Part shown: piece after piece, positions 50,739 through 59,271 of the stretch
Position numbering within the stretch: position 1 is the stretch's first letter
How the letters are laid out: the number at the start of each line of letters is the position of its first letter
Origin: JAGOEX01 sp964630905
GTDB taxonomy: Bacteria > UBP6 > UBA1177
Length of the DNA stretch: 64,000 bases
Assembly: GCA_964630905.1 (NCBI GenBank)
Contig: CAZVWR010000009.1
Location: 1 to 64,000, forward strand
Reading direction: 5' to 3'
Made by a program: the position numbers and the translations under genes
The notes under the pieces: model-generated
Databases searched by the model: none
What the model saw: the letters and a program-made list of their open reading frames with translations, nothing else
What the model was told of the DNA's origin: nothing

Positions 50739-53327
50739 TTATAAGTTATCAGTTTTTTTCCAGTTTGACAAATTAAAAATATCCTCATCATACACTGTGA
50801 AGAGTTCAGTAAAAGAGTACTTGAACTTTTCCTGCTCCCTCATACGGAATCTTGTTTTCATAACGGTGAAAGGAACCTTTTTCTTTTTCATTTTAACAGG
50901 GTTTCCCGTGTATGGATTCATTCCGTCGATTATATCTTTCAATGCAAGAGAAGGAATGTCGCATGTTGTCATGAAAGTTTCTTCAAGTTCCAGTTCGCCT
51001 CTTGAATTAAAGTCTTTCACAAGGAGAATGTTATGCCAGTGTGCGGGAGTTGTTCCTTTTTTCGACCCCTTGATCTTCTGTTCTTTAAACATGGGGTTGA
51101 AAACATTCCTGCCGTGATCGGAAACGATGATTATCCTTGTGTTGTCGTAAACTCCTTTTTCTTTCATCCAGTTGAACCATTCTCCGGCAAGTTTCAGTGC
51201 CGCTCCGTCGGTGTAGATATGTTTCAACGAATTCATGCTTCTATTATATTTTTTAAAAAGATCTAGGGGGTATTTGAGAATTCTGTCATTGCTTATGCTG
51301 AAATCATTCCCCGTTATCCACGGTTCATGAGTGAGTTTCGTCGAAAAATAATAGAACTTTCCCCTTTCTGTTTCTGATGCACTTGATAATTCAGACAGAT
51401 AATCCAAGGTACTGTAATTTTTCAAATATCCTAAAATGAGACTGTTATTTGTCTCTTTCCATGAAACCACTCCATCCTCATCAAATGATATCTTTTCCTT
51501 TTTTGCTTTTCCTTTTTTTGTTTCCACAAGGTCAGGTCGGTTCGCTTCAAGGTTCCACTGACCTTCATCATATACAGCGTTTCTCAGGAAAGGAGGCGAC
51601 ACTCTGAAAAATCCGAAAACGGCCAATTTTTCAATAAAATCAGATCTTTCCGCATCAAGTTCTTTTTCTTTAAGCCATGTGTCAAGATATTTTCCGGTCA
51701 AATTCTCAACAGCGGTATTCTCAAGGTGGGTTTTGTCATCAGCTTTCAGCCAGCTTGAAAGATACCCGTAGATCGTTGAATCAAATCGGGCACGGGTGAA
51801 ATTGTAAGGCAGGACCCTGATCGATTCATTCATCCTGTCAACAAGAGGAACATCCTGTCTCGAAGTATTCATGACCTCCGCGTGATAATCCCAGCCACCC
51901 ATTATTGATGGTTCAGAAGAGAGAGTATCGCTACCCGATGAGAGAGAGCGGGGATACCAGACAAATCCGTCAAGTATCTCATTTTTAAGTTCAGGAATAA
52001 GTTCAGTAAGTTCGGGAATATATCCGCCGATGAATCTGTCAAGCAGAATAACAAGAACATTCTTTCTGTTAGTTGAAAAAACGAATTTTTTCTCAAGCTC
52101 TGATGCCGGCGAAAGATCTTCTGTGTCACTTTTTTCATGAAAAATAGCACCTTCGTGAATAGAAAACATAAAAAGAGATAAAGAAAGAATTGAAACAGCA
52201 ATGTTTAAAATCCTGTTTTTACCGAAACGGAACAATATTCCGGTAACTACTGATATTAAAACAAGAACGGCAAGATTTATCAGGTTGTCTGTTGCTGAAA
52301 TGTGAAGCCCTTCTTCAAAAACAAAATTTGAAATATCACCGTAATCACCTGCAAAAATGAAAACATTCGCAATTGCATAAAGGTAAAGTGCGGTTGTCAG
52401 TCCGGCAAGAATCTTTTTAAGAAGTTCTGAACTGTAGTAGAAAAGGGTCGATGCGGTTATTGCAAAAACAGTGAAAAGCATTAACTGGAAAGAGAGTATC
52501 TGCGAAAAAGTTCCTTCAATATCAGATTCCGAGCCCGATGCAAGAAGAATGAAAGGAACGGCTATAAAAGTCAGATAGGCAAGTGAGAAAAGAGAGATGA
52601 AAAAACCGGTGAGATATTCTTTTGAAACTTTTTCAGAAGTGAATAGATGTATTTTCCTTTGTCCTGCATATTTGAACATTATGCTTTTCACTATTCCGAA
52701 AATGTTGTTAGAAGTCCAGTATATCAGAAGTGCGCTTGAAGAGTTGTATAAAATCACAAGGAACAGTAACGAAATCACATAACTGTTTATCTTTTCCTTA
52801 AGAGAGAGATCCTTTCCGTAAACAAAAGCATATCCGAGGTTTGCGGCAGTCATGACAAAAGGCATTATATTTACAGTGAATCCTGCAATCTGAATGAGTC
52901 CGTCCGGTTCTCCGAGATTTTCAAATATTAGTGTTGAGACACCGTTTAGCTGCTGATAATCCGAGATGAAAACATATGCGGCAAAGAAAAACGGTATCTG
53001 GATCAGAAATCCAAGAGACGATCTGACAGCAAGTACCGGGTGGTAGTGATTCTGTCTGTACAGGGTGGTGATGTATCTGTTGAGAACCGAACCTTTGAAA
53101 ACACTCCTGAACTCATTTATCTTGGGCTCCATTTTTTTCTGGGTGGACCGCTCAAGTGTCTGAAGTCTTTCAGCAATAATTGAAAATGGCATGGAAACAA
53201 GAGTAACCGAAAGACTCAGAAGTATGAGTGACCAGAAATGGGATCCGGTCATACCGATAAGGTTTTCAAAGATGAATTCCATGAGAATTTTAAGGGGAAG
53301 TATGAATATGGTGGAAAGGTATTCCAT
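50739..53327 (-). CDS. YidC/Oxa1-like domain fused to alkaline-phosphatase-superfamily domain (copy 2)
   Basis: 862 aa. Residues ~1-225 resemble YidC/Oxa1 insertases: two or three membrane segments around a cytoplasmic hairpin (ERSTQKKMEPKINEFRSVF), LYRQNHYHPVLAVRSSLGFL, QIPFFFAAYVF, and a late YWTSNNIFGIVKSI. Four to five more membrane helices follow (to ~395). Residues ~420-862 are an LtaS/sulfatase-like domain: Asp-430 in LVILLDRF, the probable nucleophile Thr-468 in SGSDTLSSEPSIMGG, His-667 in THEP, and Asp-737/His-738 in VSDHGR. This would act outside the cytoplasm, perhaps moving a phosphonate or phosphate headgroup. About half of its residues match the paralog at 54618 by eye. Confidence 0.85.
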   Translation of the reverse strand: MEYLSTIFILPLKILMEFIFENLIGMTGSHFWSLILLSLSVTLVSMPFSIIAERLQTLERSTQKKMEPKINEFRSVFKGSVLNRYITTLYRQNHYHPVLAVRSSLGFLIQIPFFFAAYVFISDYQQLNGVSTLIFENLGEPDGLIQIAGFTVNIMPFVMTAANLGYAFVYGKDLSLKEKINSYVISLLFLVILYNSSSALLIYWTSNNIFGIVKSIMFKYAGQRKIHLFTSEKVSKEYLTGFFISLFSLAYLTFIAVPFILLASGSESDIEGTFSQILSFQLMLFTVFAITASTLFYYSSELLKKILAGLTTALYLYAIANVFIFAGDYGDISNFVFEEGLHISATDNLINLAVLVLISVVTGILFRFGKNRILNIAVSILSLSLFMFSIHEGAIFHEKSDTEDLSPASELEKKFVFSTNRKNVLVILLDRFIGGYIPELTELIPELKNEILDGFVWYPRSLSSGSDTLSSEPSIMGGWDYHAEVMNTSRQDVPLVDRMNESIRVLPYNFTRARFDSTIYGYLSSWLKADDKTHLENTAVENLTGKYLDTWLKEKELDAERSDFIEKLAVFGFFRVSPPFLRNAVYDEGQWNLEANRPDLVETKKGKAKKEKISFDEDGVVSWKETNNSLILGYLKNYSTLDYLSELSSASETERGKFYYFSTKLTHEPWITGNDFSISNDRILKYPLDLFKKYNRSMNSLKHIYTDGAALKLAGEWFNWMKEKGVYDNTRIIIVSDHGRNVFNPMFKEQKIKGSKKGTTPAHWHNILLVKDFNSRGELELEETFMTTCDIPSLALKDIIDGMNPYTGNPVKMKKKKVPFTVMKTRFRMREQEKFKYSFTELFTVYDEDIFNLSNWKKTDNL

Positions 53328-53341
53328 AAAATTGTCCTTTG

Positions 53342-54625
53342 TTAAGATCCTGCGATCCGCATTATTTCATCAGCACCTTTTAACCCCGATTCTCCCGGAA
53401 ATTTATCCATGCTGTTATGAATGAATTCAAGATGATTAGCAAATTCAGCTTTGTCTGCAAGTTTTTCATTGATAAGTCTTTCCAGATATTCAATATCATG
53501 CTCTTCAATTGAAACACCTGTTTTTTCAACTGCCTGCAACACCCATGGATCCTCTTTTATGTCCATTGAATCGTGTCCCCGTTTGTCGTAATTTCCTTTG
53601 AAAGCCAGTACCGGTTTTTCAAATAGAAGGATAAAATCAAATATTATTCCGGAAAAATCGCTTATCATTATGTCAGCTGTTTTCATTGATTCTGTGCCGT
53701 CAGGAGCACTATCCCAGACAAGATGCTCCCCGTCAGGAAATTTATTTTTCAGTTCGCTGATAAGATCTTTGTCTGATATCCATCCTTGAGGGTGGGGTCG
53801 CACTATGATATTGAATTTATTGAGATTCGTGAGATGTGTAAGTATTTTTTCACCATATTTTCTAAGCAGTCCGTGAAGTCCCCATGTGGGGGAAAGGAGT
53901 ATTGTGATCCTGTCTGAAGGAGTCACTTTGATTTTGGACGCTTTTTCACGGAGAACATCCATATAAGTGCATCCTATGGCGACAAGTTCCTTTGCCGGCA
54001 GTCCGCGAACCTGTTCAAGTTCGCGAATAAATTCAATATCTGAATCTCCTCCGGTAAGGACGGCATCATAGTAATCAGTCCCGTATGTTGCGTAACCGCT
54101 GCATCCTCCTCCTGTAGAGTGAGGGATGTGAACATATTTTCTAACCCCTTTGCTTCTTTTTATCTGAAGAACATCCAGTCCGGGGGTTGTCATAATGCAG
54201 ACATCGGCAGTCATGGTATTCATGTAGAAGAAAGCTTTGTTCCCTTCACCGATGAACTTTGTTTCGATATTTGGGAATCCGCAGGTTAAACCCGGATCGT
54301 TCTCTTTGCTTGTCAGATAGGTGCATTTGATGCCTCTAGAGCTTAACTCTTTGATAACAGGCAGGAAAACATTCCAGTACTGAGGACCTTCAGAATAAAA
54401 TACGATAGAGTGTTTTGTTTTTTTTTCTCTGCCGACCCCTGAAATATAGGCGGGAAGATCTATTATCTTGAAAAACAGTCCTTTGATAACAAAAAAAAGT
54501 GTTGCGACTATACCTATGACAGCGGAAAACAGCATGCTTCCTGAACCGGGATCAAGATAACCGAAAAGAGGAAGCGGCAGTATGATCATTAACAAAAGAT
54601 AGGTCAAAACCCTGTTTTTATTCAT
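53342..54625 (-). CDS. TagF-like CDP-polyol:polymer phosphotransferase, membrane-anchored
   Basis: 427 aa from the ATG at 54625, where GGAGAAGG is well placed; a longer reading starts inside the upstream gene. Residues ~1-60 contain two membrane helices around the motif YLDPGSGS. The rest is the CDP-glycerol glycerophosphotransferase fold: HIPHSTGGGCSGYATYGTD, LLSPTWGLHGLLRKYG, VRPHPQ and ISDFSGIIFDFILL. In teichoic acid synthesis such enzymes transfer polyol-phosphate from CDP-polyol. Here a CMP-activated phosphonate from the fused cytidylyltransferase is a plausible donor. It lies between the two YidC-phosphatase fusion genes, overlapping the upstream one by eight bases. Confidence 0.82.
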   Translation of the reverse strand: MNKNRVLTYLLLMIILPLPLFGYLDPGSGSMLFSAVIGIVATLFFVIKGLFFKIIDLPAYISGVGREKKTKHSIVFYSEGPQYWNVFLPVIKELSSRGIKCTYLTSKENDPGLTCGFPNIETKFIGEGNKAFFYMNTMTADVCIMTTPGLDVLQIKRSKGVRKYVHIPHSTGGGCSGYATYGTDYYDAVLTGGDSDIEFIRELEQVRGLPAKELVAIGCTYMDVLREKASKIKVTPSDRITILLSPTWGLHGLLRKYGEKILTHLTNLNKFNIIVRPHPQGWISDKDLISELKNKFPDGEHLVWDSAPDGTESMKTADIMISDFSGIIFDFILLFEKPVLAFKGNYDKRGHDSMDIKEDPWVLQAVEKTGVSIEEHDIEYLERLINEKLADKAEFANHLEFIHNSMDKFPGESGLKGADEIMRIAGS

Positions 54626-57245
54626 AAAGCCTTCTCCATTTTGAAGGTGAATCAATATCTTCAAATTTTTCAACCACATATTTTTCATGATATCTGTATT
54701 TGAATTTGTCCTGCTTTTCAACGCGCCACTGAACATCATAGATATAGAACGGAAATTTATTCTTTGGCATTTCTATCTTTTTTCCAGTGTAAGGGTTTAC
54801 CGCATCGGGAATTATATCTTTGACCGCCAGAGCCGGAACATCGGCCGATGTCATGAACTCATTCTCTGTCCGGAGCTCTCCCTGAGAATCAAAATCTTTT
54901 ACCAGAAGCAGATTGTTGTAATATGAAGGGTGGGCTTTTTTTCTGGTATTAGGGATCCGCTGCTGTTTGAAGAAAGGATTGTAGACATCTCTTCCGTGAT
55001 CAGAAACAATGATTATCCTAGTGTTGTCGTATACTCCGCTATCTTTCATCCATCGAATCCATTTGTTGACCAGTCTCAGTGCCGCAGCGTCTGTATAAAG
55101 ATGTCTTACAGCGGTGAGACTTTTGTGGAATTTGTTGAATACCGACCTGGGATATGTGACTTTTCCGGTGACCTCAAATTCAAAATCGCTGTTTATCGAA
55201 TGGGGTTCATGGGTCAGATTATTTGAAAGAAAAATGAACTGTCCTTTTCCCTCTTCAAGAACTCTCGACATTTCCGGAAGAAAATCGAGTGCGGCATAAT
55301 ATTTCAGAGTTGTGTCTCTTCTGTATTTGCTTTTCTGGTTTGCGATCACAAACTTTTTCTCATCCGGTTTTTCATAATTTTCCTCATTTTCTACATCTGA
55401 TTCGATATGCCATTCCCCTTTGTCGTAGATAAATTCCCTTACAAAAAGAGGTGAAGCCCGAAACAGTCCGAATGCGAGCAGTTTTTTTCTGAGAGTATCA
55501 TCATTACCGCTTTCCTTTTCATTTTTCTGAAGCCACATCTCTCTGTATTTAGGGTAATCAGGTTCAATGAATTGGGTGTTGCCTATATATTCCTTGTTGT
55601 TTTCATCAACCCAGTTGGTGCTTTTGTCAAACCAGTTTATGCAGTCTGTCCGGTAAATTTTCACGCCGTACCCGGACTTGTCGAAGTTGTACGGAAGTAT
55701 TCTGGAACTCTCATCCAGTTTTTTAAGCAGAGGAACCTCGGTTCTTATCAGATTTGCATTATGAACATTGTAATCCCATCCGCCAAGTATGGGCGGGACT
55801 CCTCCGATAGTATAGCTTGCCTGCGAAAGAGAATTTCTGTAATAGACAAATCCGTCGAGATCTGATTTGAGGTTTGGCATAAGTTCAAGGATCTGAGGCA
55901 TATAGCCGCCGATAAACCTGTCAAGCATAATAATGACAACATTTTTCCCTGTCTTTGAAAATGTGTAATGGTTTTCTTTCAGATCGATCTGAGCTATTAA
56001 AATATTTGTTCTTTTATCCTTGTAGGCAAATGATTCGTTTATCGAAAAAAGAATAAGCGATATTATGATGACTGAAAGTGCCGGTCTTAAAAACCGGGTC
56101 CATTTTTTAAGAAGAAGAAAAACCGCACCGGCAATTATCACTCCGGAAAAGATATTTAAAAGGATTTCAAACATCTCTATTTCAAGCTCTTCGTTAAATA
56201 CAAAATGGCTCATGTCACCGTAGTTGCCTGCAAATGCAAAAGTGTTTATCAGTCCATATAAAAGAAGGAAAAGTGCTGCCGCACAAAGAACGGTCCGTCC
56301 TTTTTTGCTGAAAATATAATAGATTACAACGGCTGCTGTGAAAAAAACAAATGAAAAAGCCAAAAGATAGTAAAAATAGTGCGACAACGCTTCTTCAAAA
56401 TCGGAAGATGACCCCGAAGAAAGGACTGCAAGAGGAACCGATATGAAAGTTAGTATTGTAAAAGCTGCTGCCGCAAGTCTGAAGATCCTGTCGGTCTCTT
56501 TCGAGGAATCGGGAATAAATTTGAACAGTTTCTGCAATAACTCCGGTGTTTTTTCTCTTTTTGTTATAGCACCGTCCTTATATATGAAAAGATAAACAAC
56601 ATTCTTGATAAGAGCAAAAATGTTGTTGCAGGTCCAGTAAAAAAGAAGCGCACTTGTTGAATTATAAAGAACCACAAGAAAAAGAAGTGCCATTCCGTAA
56701 AGCTGAAACTGTTCCTTCAAAGAGGTCTTTTTCCCGTATACAATCGCCGACCCGATATTCACCGCAGTCATAAGCAGAGGCATGATATTTACCGAGAAGG
56801 AACCGATTGAAAGAAGTGAATCGGGTTTTCCGAGATCTTTAAAAAGTGCTGTCGTGACACCATTGAATGCGGAATAATTTGAAAGAAGGTGATATGCGGC
56901 AAAGAAGAAAGGGATCTGTATCAGCAGTCCGAAAGATGCCCTTATGGCAAAAGCGGGATGGTATCCGTTCTGTCTGTAAAGGGTGCTGATGTAACTGTTT
57001 AGCGCCGATCCCCTGAAAACCGCCTTGAATTCTGATATTTTCGGTTTAAGTTTTTTCTGGGTCTCCCTTTCTTTATCCTGCCACGATTCGGCAATGTGAT
57101 AAAGTGGAAGTGAGCCGATAGAAACAGCGATGCTTAGAACCATAAGTGAGATCAGAGGACTTCCTGTTGAAGAAAGTGCCCATTCGAGCACTGATTTCAT
57201 TAAAAATTCAAGGGGGTATATGAAAATATTGTAAAAAATCTCCAT
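54618..57245 (-). CDS. YidC/Oxa1-like domain fused to alkaline-phosphatase-superfamily domain (copy 1)
   Basis: 875 aa. The YidC/Oxa1-like region covers residues ~1-225 (ERETQKKLKPKISEFKAVF, QIPFFFAAYHLLS, FYWTCNNIFALIKN), then four to five membrane helices to ~405. The extracytoplasmic domain shows Asp-442 in MLDRFIGGY, the probable nucleophile Thr-479 in ASYTIGGVPPILGG, His-679 in THEP and Asp-749/His-750 in VSDHGRDVY. All catalytic elements expected for the superfamily are present. Compared with copy 2, the order and motifs are the same, while the 480-660 region differs most, suggesting a change in acceptor or headgroup. It starts 12 bases after the aminotransferase gene. Confidence 0.85.
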   Translation of the reverse strand: MEIFYNIFIYPLEFLMKSVLEWALSSTGSPLISLMVLSIAVSIGSLPLYHIAESWQDKERETQKKLKPKISEFKAVFRGSALNSYISTLYRQNGYHPAFAIRASFGLLIQIPFFFAAYHLLSNYSAFNGVTTALFKDLGKPDSLLSIGSFSVNIMPLLMTAVNIGSAIVYGKKTSLKEQFQLYGMALLFLVVLYNSTSALLFYWTCNNIFALIKNVVYLFIYKDGAITKREKTPELLQKLFKFIPDSSKETDRIFRLAAAAFTILTFISVPLAVLSSGSSSDFEEALSHYFYYLLAFSFVFFTAAVVIYYIFSKKGRTVLCAAALFLLLYGLINTFAFAGNYGDMSHFVFNEELEIEMFEILLNIFSGVIIAGAVFLLLKKWTRFLRPALSVIIISLILFSINESFAYKDKRTNILIAQIDLKENHYTFSKTGKNVVIIMLDRFIGGYMPQILELMPNLKSDLDGFVYYRNSLSQASYTIGGVPPILGGWDYNVHNANLIRTEVPLLKKLDESSRILPYNFDKSGYGVKIYRTDCINWFDKSTNWVDENNKEYIGNTQFIEPDYPKYREMWLQKNEKESGNDDTLRKKLLAFGLFRASPLFVREFIYDKGEWHIESDVENEENYEKPDEKKFVIANQKSKYRRDTTLKYYAALDFLPEMSRVLEEGKGQFIFLSNNLTHEPHSINSDFEFEVTGKVTYPRSVFNKFHKSLTAVRHLYTDAAALRLVNKWIRWMKDSGVYDNTRIIIVSDHGRDVYNPFFKQQRIPNTRKKAHPSYYNNLLLVKDFDSQGELRTENEFMTSADVPALAVKDIIPDAVNPYTGKKIEMPKNKFPFYIYDVQWRVEKQDKFKYRYHEKYVVEKFEDIDSPSKWRRLYE

Positions 57246-57257
57246 TTCCTGATGACC

Positions 57258-58574
57258 TTATTTAAGAACTCTTTCAATTCTTTTAAGGCCTTCGAGGATA
57301 TCTTCCTCCTTAACATCGAGGAACGGTCTGAATCTGACGGAAACATCTCCGCATGGAAGAACGATGAGATTTTCCTTTGTCATACAGTCATTGAGAAATT
57401 TCTTGCGTGCATCCTTGCTTTCAAGGTCAAAAGATACAAAAAGCCCCTTCCCCCTTACATTGGAAACTTTGCCTGTCTTTTTTGCGATCTTTTCAAGCCC
57501 AGTGACGAGAACCTTTCCCATTTTCCTGGCATTATCAAGAAGTTTGTCATCTCTAATTATTTCAAGATAACGGGTTACTCTTTTCATATCGACAATGCTT
57601 CCGCCCCATGTCGAATTTATTCTGCTCGATTCTGCAAAGACATTGTTGGGAACTTCAAGAACCCTGTCACCCACCATTATGCCGCATATCTGGAATTTTT
57701 TACCGAAACAGATAACATCCGGCTTCACACCGTAGTGTTCGTGAGCCCACATTTTTCCTGTTATACCGCCGCCTGACTGTACTTCGTCAAAAATAAGAAG
57801 AAATTCATATTTGTCAGCAAGTTTTCTCAGTTCTTCCATATATTCCGGTCTGAAATGGTTGTCTCCGCCTTCACCCTGGATCGGTTCAATTATGAGCCCT
57901 GCAATGTCATCTTTATACTTTTTGCATGCTTCAGTTATCTGTGCAATGGATTTTTTTTCAGCTTCCTTAACTTTTTTGAGAGTTGCTTCATTCATCGGGA
58001 ATATCATCTTCGGATTTTCAACTCTCGGCCAGTCAAACATCGGGAAATACTGATATTTTCTCGGATCTGATGTGTTGGTCATGCTCAAAGTATAACCTGT
58101 TCTGCCGTGGAAGGACTGTTTGAAATGGATGATCTTTGTCCCTTTTTCGGTCTTGATCCCTTTAGCGAAGTTCTTTCTCACTTTCCAGTCGAAAGCAGTT
58201 TTTAAAGCGTTCTCTACGGCAAGTGCTCCGCCTGATATGAAAAACATTTTCTTCATATATTTAGGCATTGCGACTTCCGCCATTATCTGTGTGAATTCAG
58301 CCATTGTCGTTGTGTAGAAATCGCTGTTTGAAATGTTGTGCAAAGAAATGCGTCCGATCTCCTCAATGAATTTCCTGTTATTCATTTTCGGATGATTGAA
58401 TCCCAGCGGCATTGATGCAAAAAACGAAAAGAAATCGAGATATTCCTTTTTATGTTTTGCGTCATAAAGATAACTTCCGTGACTTTTTTCAGCGTCCACG
58501 ACAATGTCATATCCGTCACAAAGGATATATTTTCCAAGAATTTCATGAACCTGTTTAGCATTGATCTTTTTCAT
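57258..58574 (-). CDS. lat: Class III aminotransferase, lysine-6-aminotransferase-like
   Basis: 438 aa PLP enzyme. The closest family I recognise is L-lysine 6-transaminase: DLFGF-type YLDFFSFFASMPLGFNHP, FFISGGALAVENALKTAFDWK, SFHGRTGYTLSMTNT, EPIQGEGGDNHFRPEYM and FDEVQSGGGITG. The PLP Lys is in CFGKKFQICG, and NSTWGGSIVDM and RFRPFLDV follow. That enzyme makes allysine from lysine. In this operon it may instead, or additionally, aminate phosphonoacetaldehyde; this is inference. GGAGGG precedes the ATG; it overlaps the plsC stop by 20 bases. Confidence 0.82.
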   Translation of the reverse strand: MKKINAKQVHEILGKYILCDGYDIVVDAEKSHGSYLYDAKHKKEYLDFFSFFASMPLGFNHPKMNNRKFIEEIGRISLHNISNSDFYTTTMAEFTQIMAEVAMPKYMKKMFFISGGALAVENALKTAFDWKVRKNFAKGIKTEKGTKIIHFKQSFHGRTGYTLSMTNTSDPRKYQYFPMFDWPRVENPKMIFPMNEATLKKVKEAEKKSIAQITEACKKYKDDIAGLIIEPIQGEGGDNHFRPEYMEELRKLADKYEFLLIFDEVQSGGGITGKMWAHEHYGVKPDVICFGKKFQICGIMVGDRVLEVPNNVFAESSRINSTWGGSIVDMKRVTRYLEIIRDDKLLDNARKMGKVLVTGLEKIAKKTGKVSNVRGKGLFVSFDLESKDARKKFLNDCMTKENLIVLPCGDVSVRFRPFLDVKEEDILEGLKRIERVLK

Positions 58575-59271
58575 TTAACCCTCCTTTTGAATGAACATAT
58601 TCTGATATTATTAACTGAAGTTTTTCAGCAACACTTTTTCTTGAATCCCCTTCTTCAATTTTTACAGGAGGGAAAATTTTCATATAGACTGTTCCCTTGT
58701 TTACTGTCAGTTTCCCCGGCCGCATTATCTTGTCAACACCTGTCAAAGCAACGGGAAGTATCGTTTTCCCTGTTTCAAATGCAAGCGAAAATGCCCCGCT
58801 TTTAAATTTTCCGACCCTTCCGTCCTTTGATCTTGTCCCTTCCGGAAAAACAAGGAACGAACAATGTTTCATTTTTTGAGCCGCTTTTTTGAGATCTCTC
58901 ACAGCTTCACGCTGGTTGTTCCTGTTCACAAAAACAAAATCATAAAGTACCATCAACTGTCCGAAAACAGGGATCCTTGAGAGTTCTTTTTTTGCAAATA
59001 TCCTCAAGTTAAGCGGTAATACTGCACCTATTACAGGGATGTCAAAAACACTCTGGTGGTTGCCGACAACAAGATATATTTCGTTTTCATCAACATTTTC
59101 AATTCCTTCGGCAACTATTTTGACTCCGCAAATTTTTAAAACGACAATAAAAAGGTTCCTCACAAGATATTTTCCAGTCTTTTTGCCACTTAAAATATAA
59201 AACGGATAAAGCAGAGCTCCCCAGATCACATAAAAGATCAGAAAGATAAGTCCTGCGGAATATCTGAGCAT
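58555..59271 (-). CDS. plsC: 1-acyl-glycerol-3-phosphate acyltransferase
   Basis: 238 aa. N-terminal membrane helix (GLIFLIFYVIWGALLYPF). Acyltransferase block I is VGNHQSVFDIP (NHxxxxD), block II is FAKKELSRIPVFGQL with FVNRNN, block III is FPEGTRSKDG, and block IV is LPVALTG. It makes phosphatidate, or acylates a related lipid acceptor. It starts immediately after the stop of the lipoprotein gene and is embedded in the phosphonate operon, so it may supply a dedicated lipid anchor; plain phospholipid synthesis is the alternative. Confidence 0.87.
   Translation of the reverse strand: MLRYSAGLIFLIFYVIWGALLYPFYILSGKKTGKYLVRNLFIVVLKICGVKIVAEGIENVDENEIYLVVGNHQSVFDIPVIGAVLPLNLRIFAKKELSRIPVFGQLMVLYDFVFVNRNNQREAVRDLKKAAQKMKHCSFLVFPEGTRSKDGRVGKFKSGAFSLAFETGKTILPVALTGVDKIMRPGKLTVNKGTVYMKIFPPVKIEEGDSRKSVAEKLQLIISEYVHSKGGLNEKDQC

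Noticed and set aside
57252..57776. Plus-strand frame within the aminotransferase gene
   Set aside because: Antisense shadow of a conserved enzyme; no start signals.
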